Made by a program: the position numbers and the translations under genes. Source: Pelagibius sp028280305 (GTDB lineage Bacteria > Pseudomonadota > Alphaproteobacteria > Kiloniellales > Kiloniellaceae). From it: 64,000 nt of DNA. The notes beneath the pieces were generated by a model that was not told where the DNA came from, did no database searches, and was given only the letters and a program-made list of their open reading frames with translations. The stretch lies in assembly GCF_965233615.1 (NCBI RefSeq), contig NZ_OZ247495.1; one strand, written 5' to 3'. How positions within the stretch are numbered: the stretch's first letter is position 1; each line of letters opens with the position of its first letter. Of this stretch, positions 24,262 through 32,702 are shown piece after piece.

Positions 24262-25554
24262 GTGGCGGACCCAAAGTTCCTGAAATTCGATACGCTTTCA
24301 CTCCATGCCGGTCAGCAGCCAGACCCGGTGACCGGTGCCCGGGCAGTGCCGATCTACCAGACGACTTCTTACGTCTTCCGCGACACCGATCAGGCCGCCG
24401 CGCTGTTCAATCTGGAGCGGGCCGGCCATATCTACAGCCGTATTTCCAACCCCACGGTGGCGGTGCTGGAAGAACGCATTGCCGCCCTGGAACTGGGGGT
24501 CGGGGCCATCGGCACCGCCTCCGGCCATGCGGTGCTGCATCTGGCGGTTGCCACGTTGATGGGCCAGGGCGGGCATATCGTGGCCTCGTCGTCGCTCTAC
24601 GGCGGCTCGATCAACCTCTTCACCCATACCCTGCCGCGTTTCGGGATCACCACGACCTTCGTCAATCCCCGCGATGTCGGGGCCTTTCGCGACGCCATCC
24701 GCCCGGAAACCCGGCTGGTTTTTGCCGAGGGCCTGGGCAATCCGGGCCTGGAGGTGCTGGACATTCCAGCGGTGGCCGAGGTCGCCCATGCCGCCGGCCT
24801 GCCGCTGATGATCGACAGCACGTTCGCCACGCCCTACCTCTGCCGGCCCGTCGAACTGGGCGCCGATCTGGTCATGCACTCGGCCACCAAGTGGCTCGGC
24901 GGCCACGGCCTCGCGCTTGGCGGTCTGCTGGTCGACGGCGGGCGTTTCGATTGGGAGGCGAGCGGGCGCTTCGACACCCTGACCGAACCCTACGAGGGCT
25001 ATCACGGCATCGACTTTGCCGAGGAGTTCGGTCCCCAGGCCTTTTCCATGCGGGCGCGGGCCGAGGGCCTGCGCGACTTCGGTGCGGCGATGAGCCCGCA
25101 AAACGCCTTTTACATCCTGCAAGGCGTTGAGACGCTGCCGCTGCGTATGGAGCGGCACATGGCCAACACTCACAAGGTGCTGGATTACCTGCAGCGCGAG
25201 GAAGCGGTCTCCTGGGTCATTCACCCCGACCTGCCGGAGCATCCCGACCATGCCCTCGGCCAGCGGCTCATGTCCAAGGGCTGCGGCTCCATCGTTTCCT
25301 TCGGGGTGAAGGGCGGGCGCCCGGCCGGCGCGAAGTTCATCGAGGCCTGCCAGCTCTCCTCACACCTCGCCAACGTTGGCGATGCCAAGACGCTGGTGAT
25401 CCACCCAGCCAGCACCACCCACCAGCAGATGAGCGTGGAACAGCTTGCCACCGCCGGGGTGGGGGAGGATATGATCCGACTCTCCGTCGGTCTGGAAGAT
25501 GCCGACGACATCATCGGCGATCTGCGCCAGGCGCTCCGTACTTCGCAAAAGTAG
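24262..25554 (+). CDS. metY: O-acetylhomoserine sulfhydrylase / aminocarboxypropyltransferase
   Basis: 430 residues, PLP-dependent Cys/Met metabolism family. It joins O-acetylhomoserine with sulfide (or methanethiol) to give homocysteine or methionine. Visible: THSLHAGQQ-like start (DTLSLHAGQQPDPVTGARAVPIYQTTSYVF), PLP pocket IYSRISNPTVAVLEERIAALE, and Schiff-base Lys in HSATKWLGGHG (about 209). The extra segment 'TLTEPYEGYHGIDFAEEFGPQAFSMRARAEGLRDFGAAMSPQNAFYILQGVETL', with length 430, fits MetY rather than the shorter MetZ/MetB. It is preceded by a structured leader, probably for methionine or sulfur control. Confidence 0.92.
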   Translation: MADPKFLKFDTLSLHAGQQPDPVTGARAVPIYQTTSYVFRDTDQAAALFNLERAGHIYSRISNPTVAVLEERIAALELGVGAIGTASGHAVLHLAVATLMGQGGHIVASSSLYGGSINLFTHTLPRFGITTTFVNPRDVGAFRDAIRPETRLVFAEGLGNPGLEVLDIPAVAEVAHAAGLPLMIDSTFATPYLCRPVELGADLVMHSATKWLGGHGLALGGLLVDGGRFDWEASGRFDTLTEPYEGYHGIDFAEEFGPQAFSMRARAEGLRDFGAAMSPQNAFYILQGVETLPLRMERHMANTHKVLDYLQREEAVSWVIHPDLPEHPDHALGQRLMSKGCGSIVSFGVKGGRPAGAKFIEACQLSSHLANVGDAKTLVIHPASTTHQQMSVEQLATAGVGEDMIRLSVGLEDADDIIGDLRQALRTSQK

Positions 25555-25606
25555 GGGGCTTCCCAAAAAGACTGAGTGCCACGGCTCTACGGACGGACAA
25601 GGCTTT

Positions 25607-26395
25607 ATGGAACTGACGGTAAACGGTGCGCGGGTCTATGCCGCGACCGGCGGGCGCAACTTCGATCCGGATCTGCCGGTCATCGTTTTCCTGCACGGCG
25701 CAGGCCTCGACCATACGGTCTGGGCTTTGCCGGCGCGCTACTTCGCCCATCACGATTGTTCGGTGCTGGCGGTCGACCTGCCCGGCCACGGGCGTTCGGA
25801 GGGGGCACCCTTGACCTCTATCGAGGCCATGGCTGACTGGGTGGTGAAACTGCTGGACGAAGCGGCGCTCGGCCGCGCCGCCCTGGCCGGCCATTCCATG
25901 GGCGCGCTGGCGGCGCTGGACTGTGCCGGACGGCACGGCGACCGCGTGCGCGCCGTCGCCCTGATGGGGGCGGCGCCCAAGATGCCGGTGCACCCGGACC
26001 TGCTGGCGGCGGCCGAGGCCAACGACCCGCTGGCCTTTGAACTCATGACCTCCTGGGGGTTCGGACCCAGCGGTCACTTCGGCGGCGCGCGCATGCCGGG
26101 CAGTTGGATGATGGGCGGCGGCGAGCGCTTGTTGCAGCGTATCCCCGACGGCGTGCTCCATGCCGATCTCTCGGCCTGCAACGCCTATCAGGGCGCCATG
26201 GCGGCCGCGGAGAATGTCACCTGTCCGCTGCTCATCGTCATGGGCGACCAGGATAAGATGACCCCGGCCCGCGCCGGCGCCAAGTTGGTTGCCGCCATCG
26301 CGGGCGCGCAGCAGGTCACCATCCCCGCCTGCGGCCACATGATGCTGGCCGAAAAGCCGGACGAAAGTCTCGATGCCCTGAAGACCATTCTGTGA
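25607..26395 (+). CDS. Alpha/beta-fold hydrolase
   Basis: 262 residues. Oxyanion-hole motif FLHGAGLDHTVWALPARYF (about 29-47), nucleophile elbow AGHSMGALAA (Ser about 97), acid in MGDQDKMTP (about 210) and catalytic His in IPACGHMMLAEKP (about 244), so the triad is complete. The substrate is unknown; lactonase, esterase or C-C hydrolase are all possible. The start at 25607 (MELTVNG) fits the family better than upstream frames overlapping metY. A thioesterase gene follows 9 bp downstream, suggesting co-transcription. Confidence 0.88.
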   Translation: MELTVNGARVYAATGGRNFDPDLPVIVFLHGAGLDHTVWALPARYFAHHDCSVLAVDLPGHGRSEGAPLTSIEAMADWVVKLLDEAALGRAALAGHSMGALAALDCAGRHGDRVRAVALMGAAPKMPVHPDLLAAAEANDPLAFELMTSWGFGPSGHFGGARMPGSWMMGGGERLLQRIPDGVLHADLSACNAYQGAMAAAENVTCPLLIVMGDQDKMTPARAGAKLVAAIAGAQQVTIPACGHMMLAEKPDESLDALKTIL

Positions 26396-26404
26396 CCGGA
26401 TAAG

Positions 26405-26839
26405 ATGACCGAAAGCACGCCCGCCACCCGTGCGGACTATCCCCACGCCTTGACCATCCCGACGCGCTGGATGGACAACGACATCTACGGCCATGTGAAC
26501 AATGTGGTCTACTATTCCTACTTCGACACCGTGATCAACGACTACCTGATCCGCGAGGGCGGGCTGGACATCCACGACGGCCAGGTGATCGGCGTCTGCG
26601 CCGAAAGCGCCTGCCAGTATAAGGCCGCCTTTGCTTTCCCAGAGGCGGTGGAAGCGGGCCTGCGTGTCGCGCATCTCGGCAACCGCGCGGTGCGCTACGA
26701 AATCGCCCTGTTCAAGGAAGGCCGGGAGGAGGCCGCGGCGACCGGCAGCTTCGTCCACGTCTTTGTCGAGCGCGCCACCATGAAGGCGGTGCCGATCCCC
26801 GAAGGCCTGCGCGCGGCGCTGGAGAAGCTGCAGGCATAG
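26405..26839 (+). CDS. Acyl-CoA thioesterase, 4-hydroxybenzoyl-CoA thioesterase fold
   Basis: 144 residues, single hot-dog domain. The active-site motif RWMDNDIYGHVNNVVYYSYFDTVINDYL contains the Asp and the GHVNN turn of YbgC/4HBT proteins. A second conserved block is 'FAFPEAVEAGLRVAHLGNRAVRYEIALFKEGREEAAATGSFVHVFVERATMKAVPIP'. It hydrolyses an acyl-CoA in the cytoplasm; substrate unknown. It is coupled to the hydrolase gene upstream. Its 3' end is followed 22 bp later by a CCCCCTCACCC-type repeat. Confidence 0.9.
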   Translation: MTESTPATRADYPHALTIPTRWMDNDIYGHVNNVVYYSYFDTVINDYLIREGGLDIHDGQVIGVCAESACQYKAAFAFPEAVEAGLRVAHLGNRAVRYEIALFKEGREEAAATGSFVHVFVERATMKAVPIPEGLRAALEKLQA

Positions 26840-26861
26840 TTTTTCGTGTTTGCCCTTCGGG

Positions 26862-26894
26862 CTCCCCCTCACCCCGGCCCTCTCCCGCGAGGGG
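26862..26894. repeat. CCCCCTCACCC-type dispersed palindromic repeat, left copy
   Basis: The segment runs CCCCCTCACCCCGGCCCTCTCCC then GCGAGGGG. It recurs in inverted orientation at 28383-28418 on the far side of the IS4 element. This GC-rich module is a common intergenic repeat in proteobacteria. Here it lies just after the thioesterase stop codon. Confidence 0.65.
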
Positions 26895-26896
26895 CT

Positions 26897-28298
26897 ATGG
26901 GATTCACACATTTTCGATGTTTGTTGCGAGTGCGAATCCGGTGAGTTGTGCTGCGAGGGTTTGCCAACCGGTTTTCATGGTCTTTGGTCCGGGCGGTTTG
27001 TAGTAGCAGTTCCATCCGCCGAGGCGGGCGCAGACCCAGGCGAGGAACGCGAGGCTGTCGGCTGGATGCGGATTTTTCTGGCGCTCGGTGTTGCCTTCGA
27101 GCGTCTTGGAGATCGCCTGGAGTGCGGGCAGAAAGCCGGCGTCGAGGGCGTCCGTCGCCGGTCGGCGCGAGCCGTCGCGGGCATCGACCAGTTGCATGAT
27201 GCGGGCCGCCGCGCCGAGCGCCATGGCGGCGAACTTCATCAGCCGCCCGGCATCGTGCATCTGGGTTTCGTCGAAGCGCAGGCCGTCGCTCTTGCAGGTT
27301 CGGAACAGCTGCTCGATGCGCCAGCGCAGGCGGTAGAGCTGAACCGCACGCTGCGGCGCGATGTCCGCCGACGACAGCAGACGCCAGTGCAGCGCCGCCT
27401 TGCCCGCCGGCGGATCGGGCTCGCGCGCTTCGACGACGGTCATCTCGACCATCTCTGCGGCATGCGCCTTCTTCAGCCTCGAGGGGCGGACGATCCGCAC
27501 ACGGCGTGCCCGCAGTTCCACCGTGGCCTCGCGGCCCTTGTCGCCCGGCCCACGCGGGCCGACCTTCACGACAGACCGGCCTTGCGCAGGTTCCGCCGCC
27601 AGTGCCTCGAACAGGCGGCGGCCATCCGCCCCGTCTGCTTCGTTCTCCCCGTCCGCCAAGCCACGGTCGTGGCGCGCCCGCACCACAAGCTCCACGCCCT
27701 CGGGCTTGCCGGCAAACAGCGTGTAGACGTCGCTTTCCCGGTCGGCCACCACGGTTACGCTGGCGGCGCCGGCCAAACCCTCGCCGGCGCAGCGCGCCCC
27801 GGACAGCCAGCGACCGCTCTCCTTGTCCGAAGGCGCACGCCGCCGACGATCGCCCGCCTTGACCGGCGGCCGGGTCCAGATCTCGGCCCCCACAAGGCCA
27901 AGCACCGCCTCGTCCTCGGCGTCCACCGCAAGCAGCGGGTGCAGGAAAAAGGCCGGGCTCGTGCCATCCGCCCCGCATCCAAAACCCCGGCGGTTGGCCG
28001 CGCGGTTCTTGAAGTTGATCTCGCTCGTATCCTGGATGCAGATCACATGCCGACCCGCGCACACCGCCGCCGTCCGGGCCGCAAGGCCGGACAGGATCGC
28101 CGCAACGCTGGAATGCGGCGAAGACAAAAACCGGTGGCACGCCATCTCACCAGCCCGGTCACCACCAACCTTGCGCAATACGCAACTGCCGCTCGACACC
28201 AACTGGTCCATCATCCATTCCGACCGACCCGCAACACGCACGTCTCCAAACCCAGCCATCCAGATCCCCCAAAAAAACCTGGATTGCTTGAATCACAT
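26897..28298 (-). mobile_element. IS4-family insertion sequence
   Basis: About 1.4 kb. The ends show an imperfect inverted repeat: ATGGGATTCA (26897-26906) versus the complement of TGAATCACAT (28289-28298), 9 of 10 matching, with weaker similarity continuing inward. It carries one intact transposase gene whose stop codon lies inside the left repeat. I cannot see a target-site duplication, so the exact ends are uncertain by a few bases. Confidence 0.75.
26904..28259 (-). CDS. IS4-family (IS4/Tn5-like) transposase
   Basis: 451 residues. The DDE residues are visible in CIQDTSEINF (first Asp), VVADRESDVY (second Asp) and the Y-x2-R-x3-E-x6-K signature YRLRWRIEQLFRTCK (catalytic Glu), which defines the IS4 group including Tn5. 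The N-terminal DNA-binding segment includes GDRAGEMACHRFLSSPHSS. No frameshift or stop interrupts it, so it should be active. GC content matches the chromosome, so it is not obviously a recent foreign arrival. Confidence 0.92.
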   Translation of the reverse strand: MAGFGDVRVAGRSEWMMDQLVSSGSCVLRKVGGDRAGEMACHRFLSSPHSSVAAILSGLAARTAAVCAGRHVICIQDTSEINFKNRAANRRGFGCGADGTSPAFFLHPLLAVDAEDEAVLGLVGAEIWTRPPVKAGDRRRRAPSDKESGRWLSGARCAGEGLAGAASVTVVADRESDVYTLFAGKPEGVELVVRARHDRGLADGENEADGADGRRLFEALAAEPAQGRSVVKVGPRGPGDKGREATVELRARRVRIVRPSRLKKAHAAEMVEMTVVEAREPDPPAGKAALHWRLLSSADIAPQRAVQLYRLRWRIEQLFRTCKSDGLRFDETQMHDAGRLMKFAAMALGAAARIMQLVDARDGSRRPATDALDAGFLPALQAISKTLEGNTERQKNPHPADSLAFLAWVCARLGGWNCYYKPPGPKTMKTGWQTLAAQLTGFALATNIENV

Positions 28299-28364
28299 CA
28301 TCGCCTCAAAGAGAAGCAATTCCGTGAATGCCGTAGCCCACGGAGGGGAGAGGGGGAATTAAAA

Positions 28365-28434
28365 AGAGGGTCGTTTCTAAGACCCTCTCCCCTCGTGGGA
28401 GAGGGAGGGTGAGGGGGCTTGCCGCGTAAGCGGC
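28365..28434. repeat. CCCCCTCACCC-type repeat, right copy, with overlapping hairpins
   Basis: CCCTCTCCC (28383-28391) / GGGAGAGGG (28397-28405) forms a 9-bp stem. The overlapping AGAGGGTC (28365-28372) / GACCCTCT (28381-28388) is an alternative fold, and GCCGC-GTAA-GCGGC (28421-28434) follows. The GAGGGTGAGGGGG part is the inverse of the left copy at 26862. It lies just past the stop codon of fetB and could act as its 3' end. Confidence 0.65.
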
Positions 28435-28451
28435 AAAAGAAGGGGTCTTCC

Positions 28452-29252
28452 TTACTCCGCCGCCAGCCGGTCGAGCCGCAGCCGGTCGCGGCTGTCGGTG
28501 AGGCGGTAGAGGCCGACAAAGACGGCGGTGACGGCGCCCAGGGTGGTGCCACCGGCGATCAGGAACATGATCATCAGCTGGTATTTCACCGCCTCCATGG
28601 GCTCGACGCCGGCAAGAATCTGACCGGTCATCATGCCGGGCAGGGACACCAGGCCGGTGGCGGCCAGCGCGTTGATGATCGGCATCAGGGCGGTGGTCAG
28701 CGCCTGGCGGGTGATTGGCAGCATGGCGGCGCGCCGTGTCGCGCCGAGGCAGAGCTGCGCTTCGATCCCCGCACGCTGCTGACGCGCACCTTCGGTCAGG
28801 CGCTGGAGGCCGAGGGCGATTCCGGTCATGGTGTTGCCGAGGATCATACCCAGCAGCGGCAGGGCATAGCGCGGATCGTACCAGGGCTCCGGCTGCACCT
28901 GGGTGGTGAGCGCAAAGAGGGTCACGAGCGTGGCGGCCATCAGCATAGCCGATGTGCCGATGCCATAGGCCCAGAGCTTCTGGAATCCGCGTTCCTGGCG
29001 CGCCATGATTTCGCGTCCCGCAAAGAGGATCATGGCCAGCGCTGCCAGGCCGGTCCACCAGGGCGAAACCAGTTGAAAGAGCTTGGTCAGCACGAGGCCG
29101 ACAAGGAAGAGCTGCAACACACAGCGCAGTCCGGCCAGCGCAAGACTGCGTTCGATCCTGAGCTGCAGTGCCAGAGACAGGCCGGCGACGGCGAGCAGCA
29201 GGAGCGCGGAAAGGCCGAGATCCAGATACTCGAGACGGATGTAGTCGGTCAT
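28452..29252 (-). CDS. fetB: FetB-type ABC transporter permease (iron/metal export)
   Basis: 266 residues with about six or seven hydrophobic segments (UPF0014/YbbM family). The block 'MILGNTMTGIALGLQRLTEGARQQRAGIEAQLCLGATRRAAMLPITRQALTTALMPIINALAATGLVSLPGMMTGQILAGVEP' is the family hallmark, including the cytoplasmic coupling helix. With FetA it forms an exporter linked to iron homeostasis and peroxide resistance in E. coli. Its ATG overlaps the fetA stop by 4 bp (ATGA), so translation is coupled. Confidence 0.9.
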   Translation of the reverse strand: MTDYIRLEYLDLGLSALLLLAVAGLSLALQLRIERSLALAGLRCVLQLFLVGLVLTKLFQLVSPWWTGLAALAMILFAGREIMARQERGFQKLWAYGIGTSAMLMAATLVTLFALTTQVQPEPWYDPRYALPLLGMILGNTMTGIALGLQRLTEGARQQRAGIEAQLCLGATRRAAMLPITRQALTTALMPIINALAATGLVSLPGMMTGQILAGVEPMEAVKYQLMIMFLIAGGTTLGAVTAVFVGLYRLTDSRDRLRLDRLAAE

Positions 29253-29860
29253 TGCGCGTCTTCCTGCAAGGCTTCGCGCAGGCGCCCGCGGTCGATCCAG
29301 AAACGGCGCGTTGCCACCCTTTCCGCCTGACGCCGGTCGTGGGTAACCCAGAGCAGCGCCAGACCGTGGTTCTGCTGTTCCTTCAAAAGGGTTTCGACGG
29401 CCGCGGTTGCCTCTTCGTCCAGCGGGCCGGTCGGCTCGTCGAGCAGCAGAACTTTCGGTTTTCTTTCGATGGCGCGCAGCAAGGCCAGCCGCTGGCGCTC
29501 GCCGGTGGAGAGCTGCGGCACCGGCCGGTCGTCGACCCCCGCTTTCAGGTGCAGGCGCCCGGCGAGAGGCGCGAGGGCATCCCAATTCTGGAAGTGATCC
29601 TCCAGCCGGTCGGACCACCAGCCCGGCTCGGCGGGCAGGTAGCCGACCAGACGGCGCCAGCCCGGCCCGGACATCGCCCGCCGGTCCTTGCCGTCCAGCG
29701 TGACATCGCCGACGCAGGGGTCGAGGTCGGCCAGGGCGCGGAGCAACAGGGACTTGCCGGCGCCCGAGGGGCCGCTGAGCGCAACACTCTCCCCGGCGGC
29801 GAGCGAAAAGGACAGCGGCTCCAGACCGGGGCGGGAAAGCGCGTCGACCGACAGTGTCAT
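29249..29860 (-). CDS. fetA: FetA-type ABC transporter ATP-binding protein
   Basis: 203 residues. Walker A GPSGAGKS (about 30-37), Q-loop replaced by the 'VGYLPAEPGWWSD' segment, signature LSTGERQRLALLRAI (about 117-131), Walker B VLLLDEPTGPLD (about 136-147) and H-loop VTHDRRQAERVATR. It is short, as is usual for YbbL/FetA. It drives the FetB permease encoded immediately downstream. Confidence 0.9.
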   Translation of the reverse strand: MTLSVDALSRPGLEPLSFSLAAGESVALSGPSGAGKSLLLRALADLDPCVGDVTLDGKDRRAMSGPGWRRLVGYLPAEPGWWSDRLEDHFQNWDALAPLAGRLHLKAGVDDRPVPQLSTGERQRLALLRAIERKPKVLLLDEPTGPLDEEATAAVETLLKEQQNHGLALLWVTHDRRQAERVATRRFWIDRGRLREALQEDAQ

Positions 29861-29901
29861 GCGGCCGTCTTAGGGGAAGGGACCGAGTCCCGGCCAGCGG
29901 G

Positions 29902-30531
29902 CTAAATTTCGATCAGATGATCGGGCAGTTCGTTTTTGCTGGCGTGCGCACGGCCGGGTTCGGGAGGAAAGTTCTCGGCCAAGATGGTGCCGCAGGCCGC
30001 CACCGCCTGCTCGAAGCCTTCGGCCACCCGTTTCGCTTTTACGGCGACAACGAAGTCGGCGACGATGGCATCCCAGCGCTCTTGCGTCACTTTCTCGTTG
30101 ATGCCTTTGTCGGCCAGAATCTCGACATAGCGCTCACCGACCGAGACGAAGATCAGGACGCCGCTACGGCCCTCTGTGTGATGCAGACCCAGATCGAGAA
30201 ATTGCTCGCGGGCGGTGCGCGCGGCGCGGTGCTGTTTCACCTTGGCGGGGATCAGGCGCATTTTCAGGGCCGGCGAGCGCAAGGCGACGGCGAGTACGAG
30301 GAACAGCACCAGCTGAACGATGGAAACCAAAGCCAGCGGCCAGGCAAGCTGCAGCGCCAGCACCAGCGGCGGCACGGCAAGTGCAATCAGGCCTGCCCAG
30401 AGCAGGGGGATGTAGGGATAGGGGTCGCTTTCGCGGGCGATCACGGTGACCAGTTCGCCGCTGGTCTTCTGCTCGATGTCTTTGATTTGCGCTTGAAGCC
30501 GCTGCTTGTCGACCTTGCTCAGGAATGCCAT
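29902..30531 (-). CDS. TPM-domain membrane protein
   Basis: 209 residues. The N-terminal part begins MAFLSKVDKQRLQAQIKDIEQKTSGELVTVIARESDPY, then two hydrophobic helices (about 37-57 and 60-80), then a TPM-type domain with 'LGLHHTEGRSGVLIFVSVGERYVEILADKGINEKVTQERWDAIV'. This is the companion of the larger TPM gene upstream; the two are separated by one base. TPM proteins have been linked to photosystem repair phosphatase activity in plants, but bacterial roles are unclear. An in-frame extension upstream would be pure Ala/Val from the antisense of a Gly-rich tail and is rejected. Confidence 0.85.
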   Translation of the reverse strand: MAFLSKVDKQRLQAQIKDIEQKTSGELVTVIARESDPYPYIPLLWAGLIALAVPPLVLALQLAWPLALVSIVQLVLFLVLAVALRSPALKMRLIPAKVKQHRAARTAREQFLDLGLHHTEGRSGVLIFVSVGERYVEILADKGINEKVTQERWDAIVADFVVAVKAKRVAEGFEQAVAACGTILAENFPPEPGRAHASKNELPDHLIEI

Positions 30532-30532
30532 G

Positions 30533-31315
30533 TCACCATCCTCCGGACGCGCCACCGCCACCGCCGCCGCCACTGCCGCCGCCGCCGCTGAAACCGCCTC
30601 CGCCGAAGCCGCCGCCCCCGAAGCCGCCACCGCCGGAATACCCGCGGCCCGAACGTCCTCTGTGGTAGCCGTCGCCGATGCCGCCGCCGTCGCCGAACTC
30701 CTCGCGGTAACGGATCAGCAGGATGATGGCAAAGACAATGAACAAGAACATCACCGGCGAGAATCGTTCCAGGAGGGGAATCTTTTTGGGCAAGGGGTCG
30801 TAGCTGCCGTCGATGGCGGCAAGGATGGCATTCACCCCGGCTGTGATTCCGCCGGCGAAGTCGTTGTTGCGGAACGCGGGCAGGATCTCCCGCTCGATGA
30901 TCATCTTGGCGATGGCGTCGGGCAGTTCCCCTTCGAGACCATAGCCGACCTCGATGCGCACCTTGCGTTCATTGGGCGCCGCGATCAGCAGCGCGCCGTT
31001 GTTGCGTCCTGCCTGTCCAATGCCCCATTGGCGGAGGAGTTGGTAGCCGAATTCTTCGATCGTAGTGCCTTGCAGCGAAGGAAGGGTAACCACCACGACC
31101 TGGTTGGAGGTTGCACTCTCGTGGTCCGCCAGGAGCTGGGTGAGGCGGCTTTCTGCGCCGGCGCCCAGCAGGTTGGCATCATCGACCACCCTGCCGCTGA
31201 GGACGGGGAAATCCAGTGCCGCCCGGGCCGGCAGAGAGACGAAGGCCAGCGCCAACAGCAGTAAGACAATGGCCTGAACCCGCAGGCCCGGAGAAGCCAG
31301 GAGCGCGCGCACCAC
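30533..31315 (-). CDS. YgcG-like TPM-domain protein with glycine-rich tail
   Basis: 260 residues. Signal peptide (about 1-33, PARAALDFP), TPM domain (about 36-165: LSGRVVDDANLLGAGAESRLTQLLADHESATSNQVVVVTLPSLQGTTIEEFGYQLLRQWGIGQAGRNNGALLIAAPNERKVRIEVGYGLEG), one transmembrane helix (about 188-202) and a cytoplasmic Gly/Ser-rich tail (YSGGGGFGGGGFGGGG...). This architecture is standard for the LemA-linked YgcG family. GTG start, 6 bp after the lemA stop. It probably acts with LemA at the envelope; reaction unknown. Confidence 0.88.
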   Translation of the reverse strand: MVRALLASPGLRVQAIVLLLLALAFVSLPARAALDFPVLSGRVVDDANLLGAGAESRLTQLLADHESATSNQVVVVTLPSLQGTTIEEFGYQLLRQWGIGQAGRNNGALLIAAPNERKVRIEVGYGLEGELPDAIAKMIIEREILPAFRNNDFAGGITAGVNAILAAIDGSYDPLPKKIPLLERFSPVMFLFIVFAIILLIRYREEFGDGGGIGDGYHRGRSGRGYSGGGGFGGGGFGGGGFSGGGGSGGGGGGGASGGW

Positions 31316-31321
31316 GCCAGC

Positions 31322-31924
31322 CTAGTTGAACTTCACTTCTGGCGGCTCGGCCAGGGATTCAGGTTGGCTGAAGGTCTCGCGGAGATCCATGTCCGAGTAG
31401 AGCAGCGCGGCCCAGATACGGCCGGGGAAGGTGCGCAGTTCGGTGTTGTAGACCTGCACTGCCTGGATGTAGTCGCGCCGCGCCACGGCGATGCGATTCT
31501 CGGTACCTTCCAGTTGGGCCTGCAGGTTGAGAAAATTCTGGTTCGATTTCAGATCGGGGTAGCGCTCCACCACCAGAAGCAGCCGCGACAGTGCCTGGGT
31601 GAGAGCGCCCTGATTGGCTTCGAAAGCCTGAAAGGCCTGGGGGTTGGAGAGAATGTCGCTGGGGATCTGCATCTGGGTCGCCTTGGCCCGCGCCTCTACC
31701 ACGGCGGTCAGGGTTTCCTGTTCCTGGGCGGCAAAGCCCTTCACAACCTCGACCAGATTGGGGATCAGATCGGCCCGGCGCTTGTACTGATTGTCGACCT
31801 GGGCCCAGGTGGCCTTCACCGCCTCGTCATAGGTCGGGATATCGTTGACACCGCAGGCGGCCAGCAGGGAAACCAGAATGCTGCAGGCCATAAAGCGGGG
31901 GAATAAGCGGCCAATCACATACAT
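31322..31924 (-). CDS. lemA: LemA-family lipoprotein
   Basis: 200 residues. Signal with lipobox LLAAC (Cys about 24), then the LemA helical domain beginning 'YDEAVKATWAQVDNQYKRRADLIPNLVEVVKGFAAQEQETLTAVVEARAKA', with 'LLLVVERYPDLKSNQNFLNLQAQLEGTENRIAVARRDYIQAVQVYNTELRTFPG'. All family hallmarks are present. First gene of a lemA-TPM-TPM operon with gaps of 6 and 1 bp. It likely sits at the periplasmic face of the inner or outer membrane. Function poorly known. Confidence 0.93.
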   Translation of the reverse strand: MYVIGRLFPRFMACSILVSLLAACGVNDIPTYDEAVKATWAQVDNQYKRRADLIPNLVEVVKGFAAQEQETLTAVVEARAKATQMQIPSDILSNPQAFQAFEANQGALTQALSRLLLVVERYPDLKSNQNFLNLQAQLEGTENRIAVARRDYIQAVQVYNTELRTFPGRIWAALLYSDMDLRETFSQPESLAEPPEVKFN

Positions 31925-32060
31925 GCGTGGAAATTCCTCAAAAGGCTAATAAGCCGGAACCTATCACCCGATGGGTCGGAATTCTACCGCGCCGTCTGTG
32001 CCGGCCAGCCTCACCGCGGGCCGAGATTCCAAGCTCGATCGCGAGGGGCGGAAACAAAGA

Positions 32061-32092
32061 CTGCCGGCCGGCGATCGCTCGCCGACCGGCAG
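32061..32092 (-). terminator. Terminator of hsp20
   Basis: Near-perfect inverted repeat CTGCCGGCCGGCGA / TCGCCGACCGGCAG (32061-32074 with 32079-32092) with a TCGC loop. On the minus strand it is followed by TCTTTGTTT. It lies 35 bp past the hsp20 stop codon. Confidence 0.7.
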
Positions 32093-32126
32093 GGCTGGAA
32101 GTTGGAGGTCTGTGCGGGAAGCCGCT

Positions 32127-32582
32127 TTAGGCCGCTTCGCTCTCGATCACCTTGGACTGGCCCGCGATCTTGATGGTGCGGGGCTTCTTGGCCTCCGGCA
32201 CCTCGCGGAGCAACTCGACGGTCAAGAGACCGTTTTCGAGCCGGGCGCCGGCGACCTTGATGTAATCGGCCAGATCGAAGCGGCGCTCGAAGGCGCGGTT
32301 GGCGATGCCACGATGCAGATACTTGGTCTGCTCGTCTTCAACGGCGGCCTTTTTGCCGGTGATGGTCAGGGTGTTTTCCTTGGCCGTGACGTCGAGCTCG
32401 TCTTCGGAAAAGCCGGCGACGGCCATCACGATCCGATAGCTGTCCTCGTCGAGGCGCTCGATGTTGTAGGGCGGATAGCTGTAGGCGCTGTCATCCTGCC
32501 GGCTGGCCGAATCCAGGGCCGAAGCAAGGCGGTCGAAACCGACGGTGGCGCGATACAGGGGGGAAAGATCAAGACTACGCAT
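32127..32582 (-). CDS. ibpA: Small heat-shock protein, Hsp20/alpha-crystallin (IbpA type)
   Basis: 151 residues. The N-terminus MRSLDLSPLYRATVGFDRL is the classic IbpA opening. The alpha-crystallin domain (about 35-130) includes YNIERLDEDSYRIVMAVAGFSEDELDVTAKENTLTITGKKA and GIANRAFERRFDLADYIKVAGARLENGLLTVELLREVPEAKKPRTIKI; the C-terminal IxI-like motif is RTIKIAG. It is an ATP-independent holdase for unfolding proteins. I chose the ATG at 32582 because AAGGAG is 9 nt upstream; ATG 32588 is only 3 nt away. Control: sigma-32 promoter plus RNA thermometer upstream. Confidence 0.93.
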   Translation of the reverse strand: MRSLDLSPLYRATVGFDRLASALDSASRQDDSAYSYPPYNIERLDEDSYRIVMAVAGFSEDELDVTAKENTLTITGKKAAVEDEQTKYLHRGIANRAFERRFDLADYIKVAGARLENGLLTVELLREVPEAKKPRTIKIAGQSKVIESEAA

Positions 32583-32589
32583 GTCCATA

Positions 32590-32696
32590 TTCTCCTTGTT
32601 GAGCAACATGGTTGGTCATTGGGTCCACCGGATGGTCGAACCCTCGTCATATGCCGCATTTCCGGGAAACCCTGCTGGAGGCGTAACCCCGCGACA
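32590..32696 (-). promoter_or_regulatory. ROSE-type RNA thermometer in the hsp20 5' UTR
   Basis: On the minus strand, TTGCT (32602-32606) is followed by CAAC and then AAGGAG (32592-32597), the hsp20 Shine-Dalgarno. UYGCU opposite AGGA with a bulged G is the defining motif of ROSE thermometers, which block translation at low temperature. The expected transcript start near 32696 gives a leader of about 110 nt, the usual ROSE length, with upstream complementary stretches that can form 5' hairpins. Motif match seen; thermosensing is inferred. Confidence 0.65.
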
Positions 32697-32702
32697 CCCC
32701 GT

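Noticed and set aside
26897..28298. Target-site duplication for the IS4 element
   Set aside because: No matching direct repeat of 8-12 bp could be found at either proposed end.
26850..28412. 520-codon frame on the plus strand across the IS4 element
   Set aside because: Antisense to an intact IS4 transposase with all catalytic residues.
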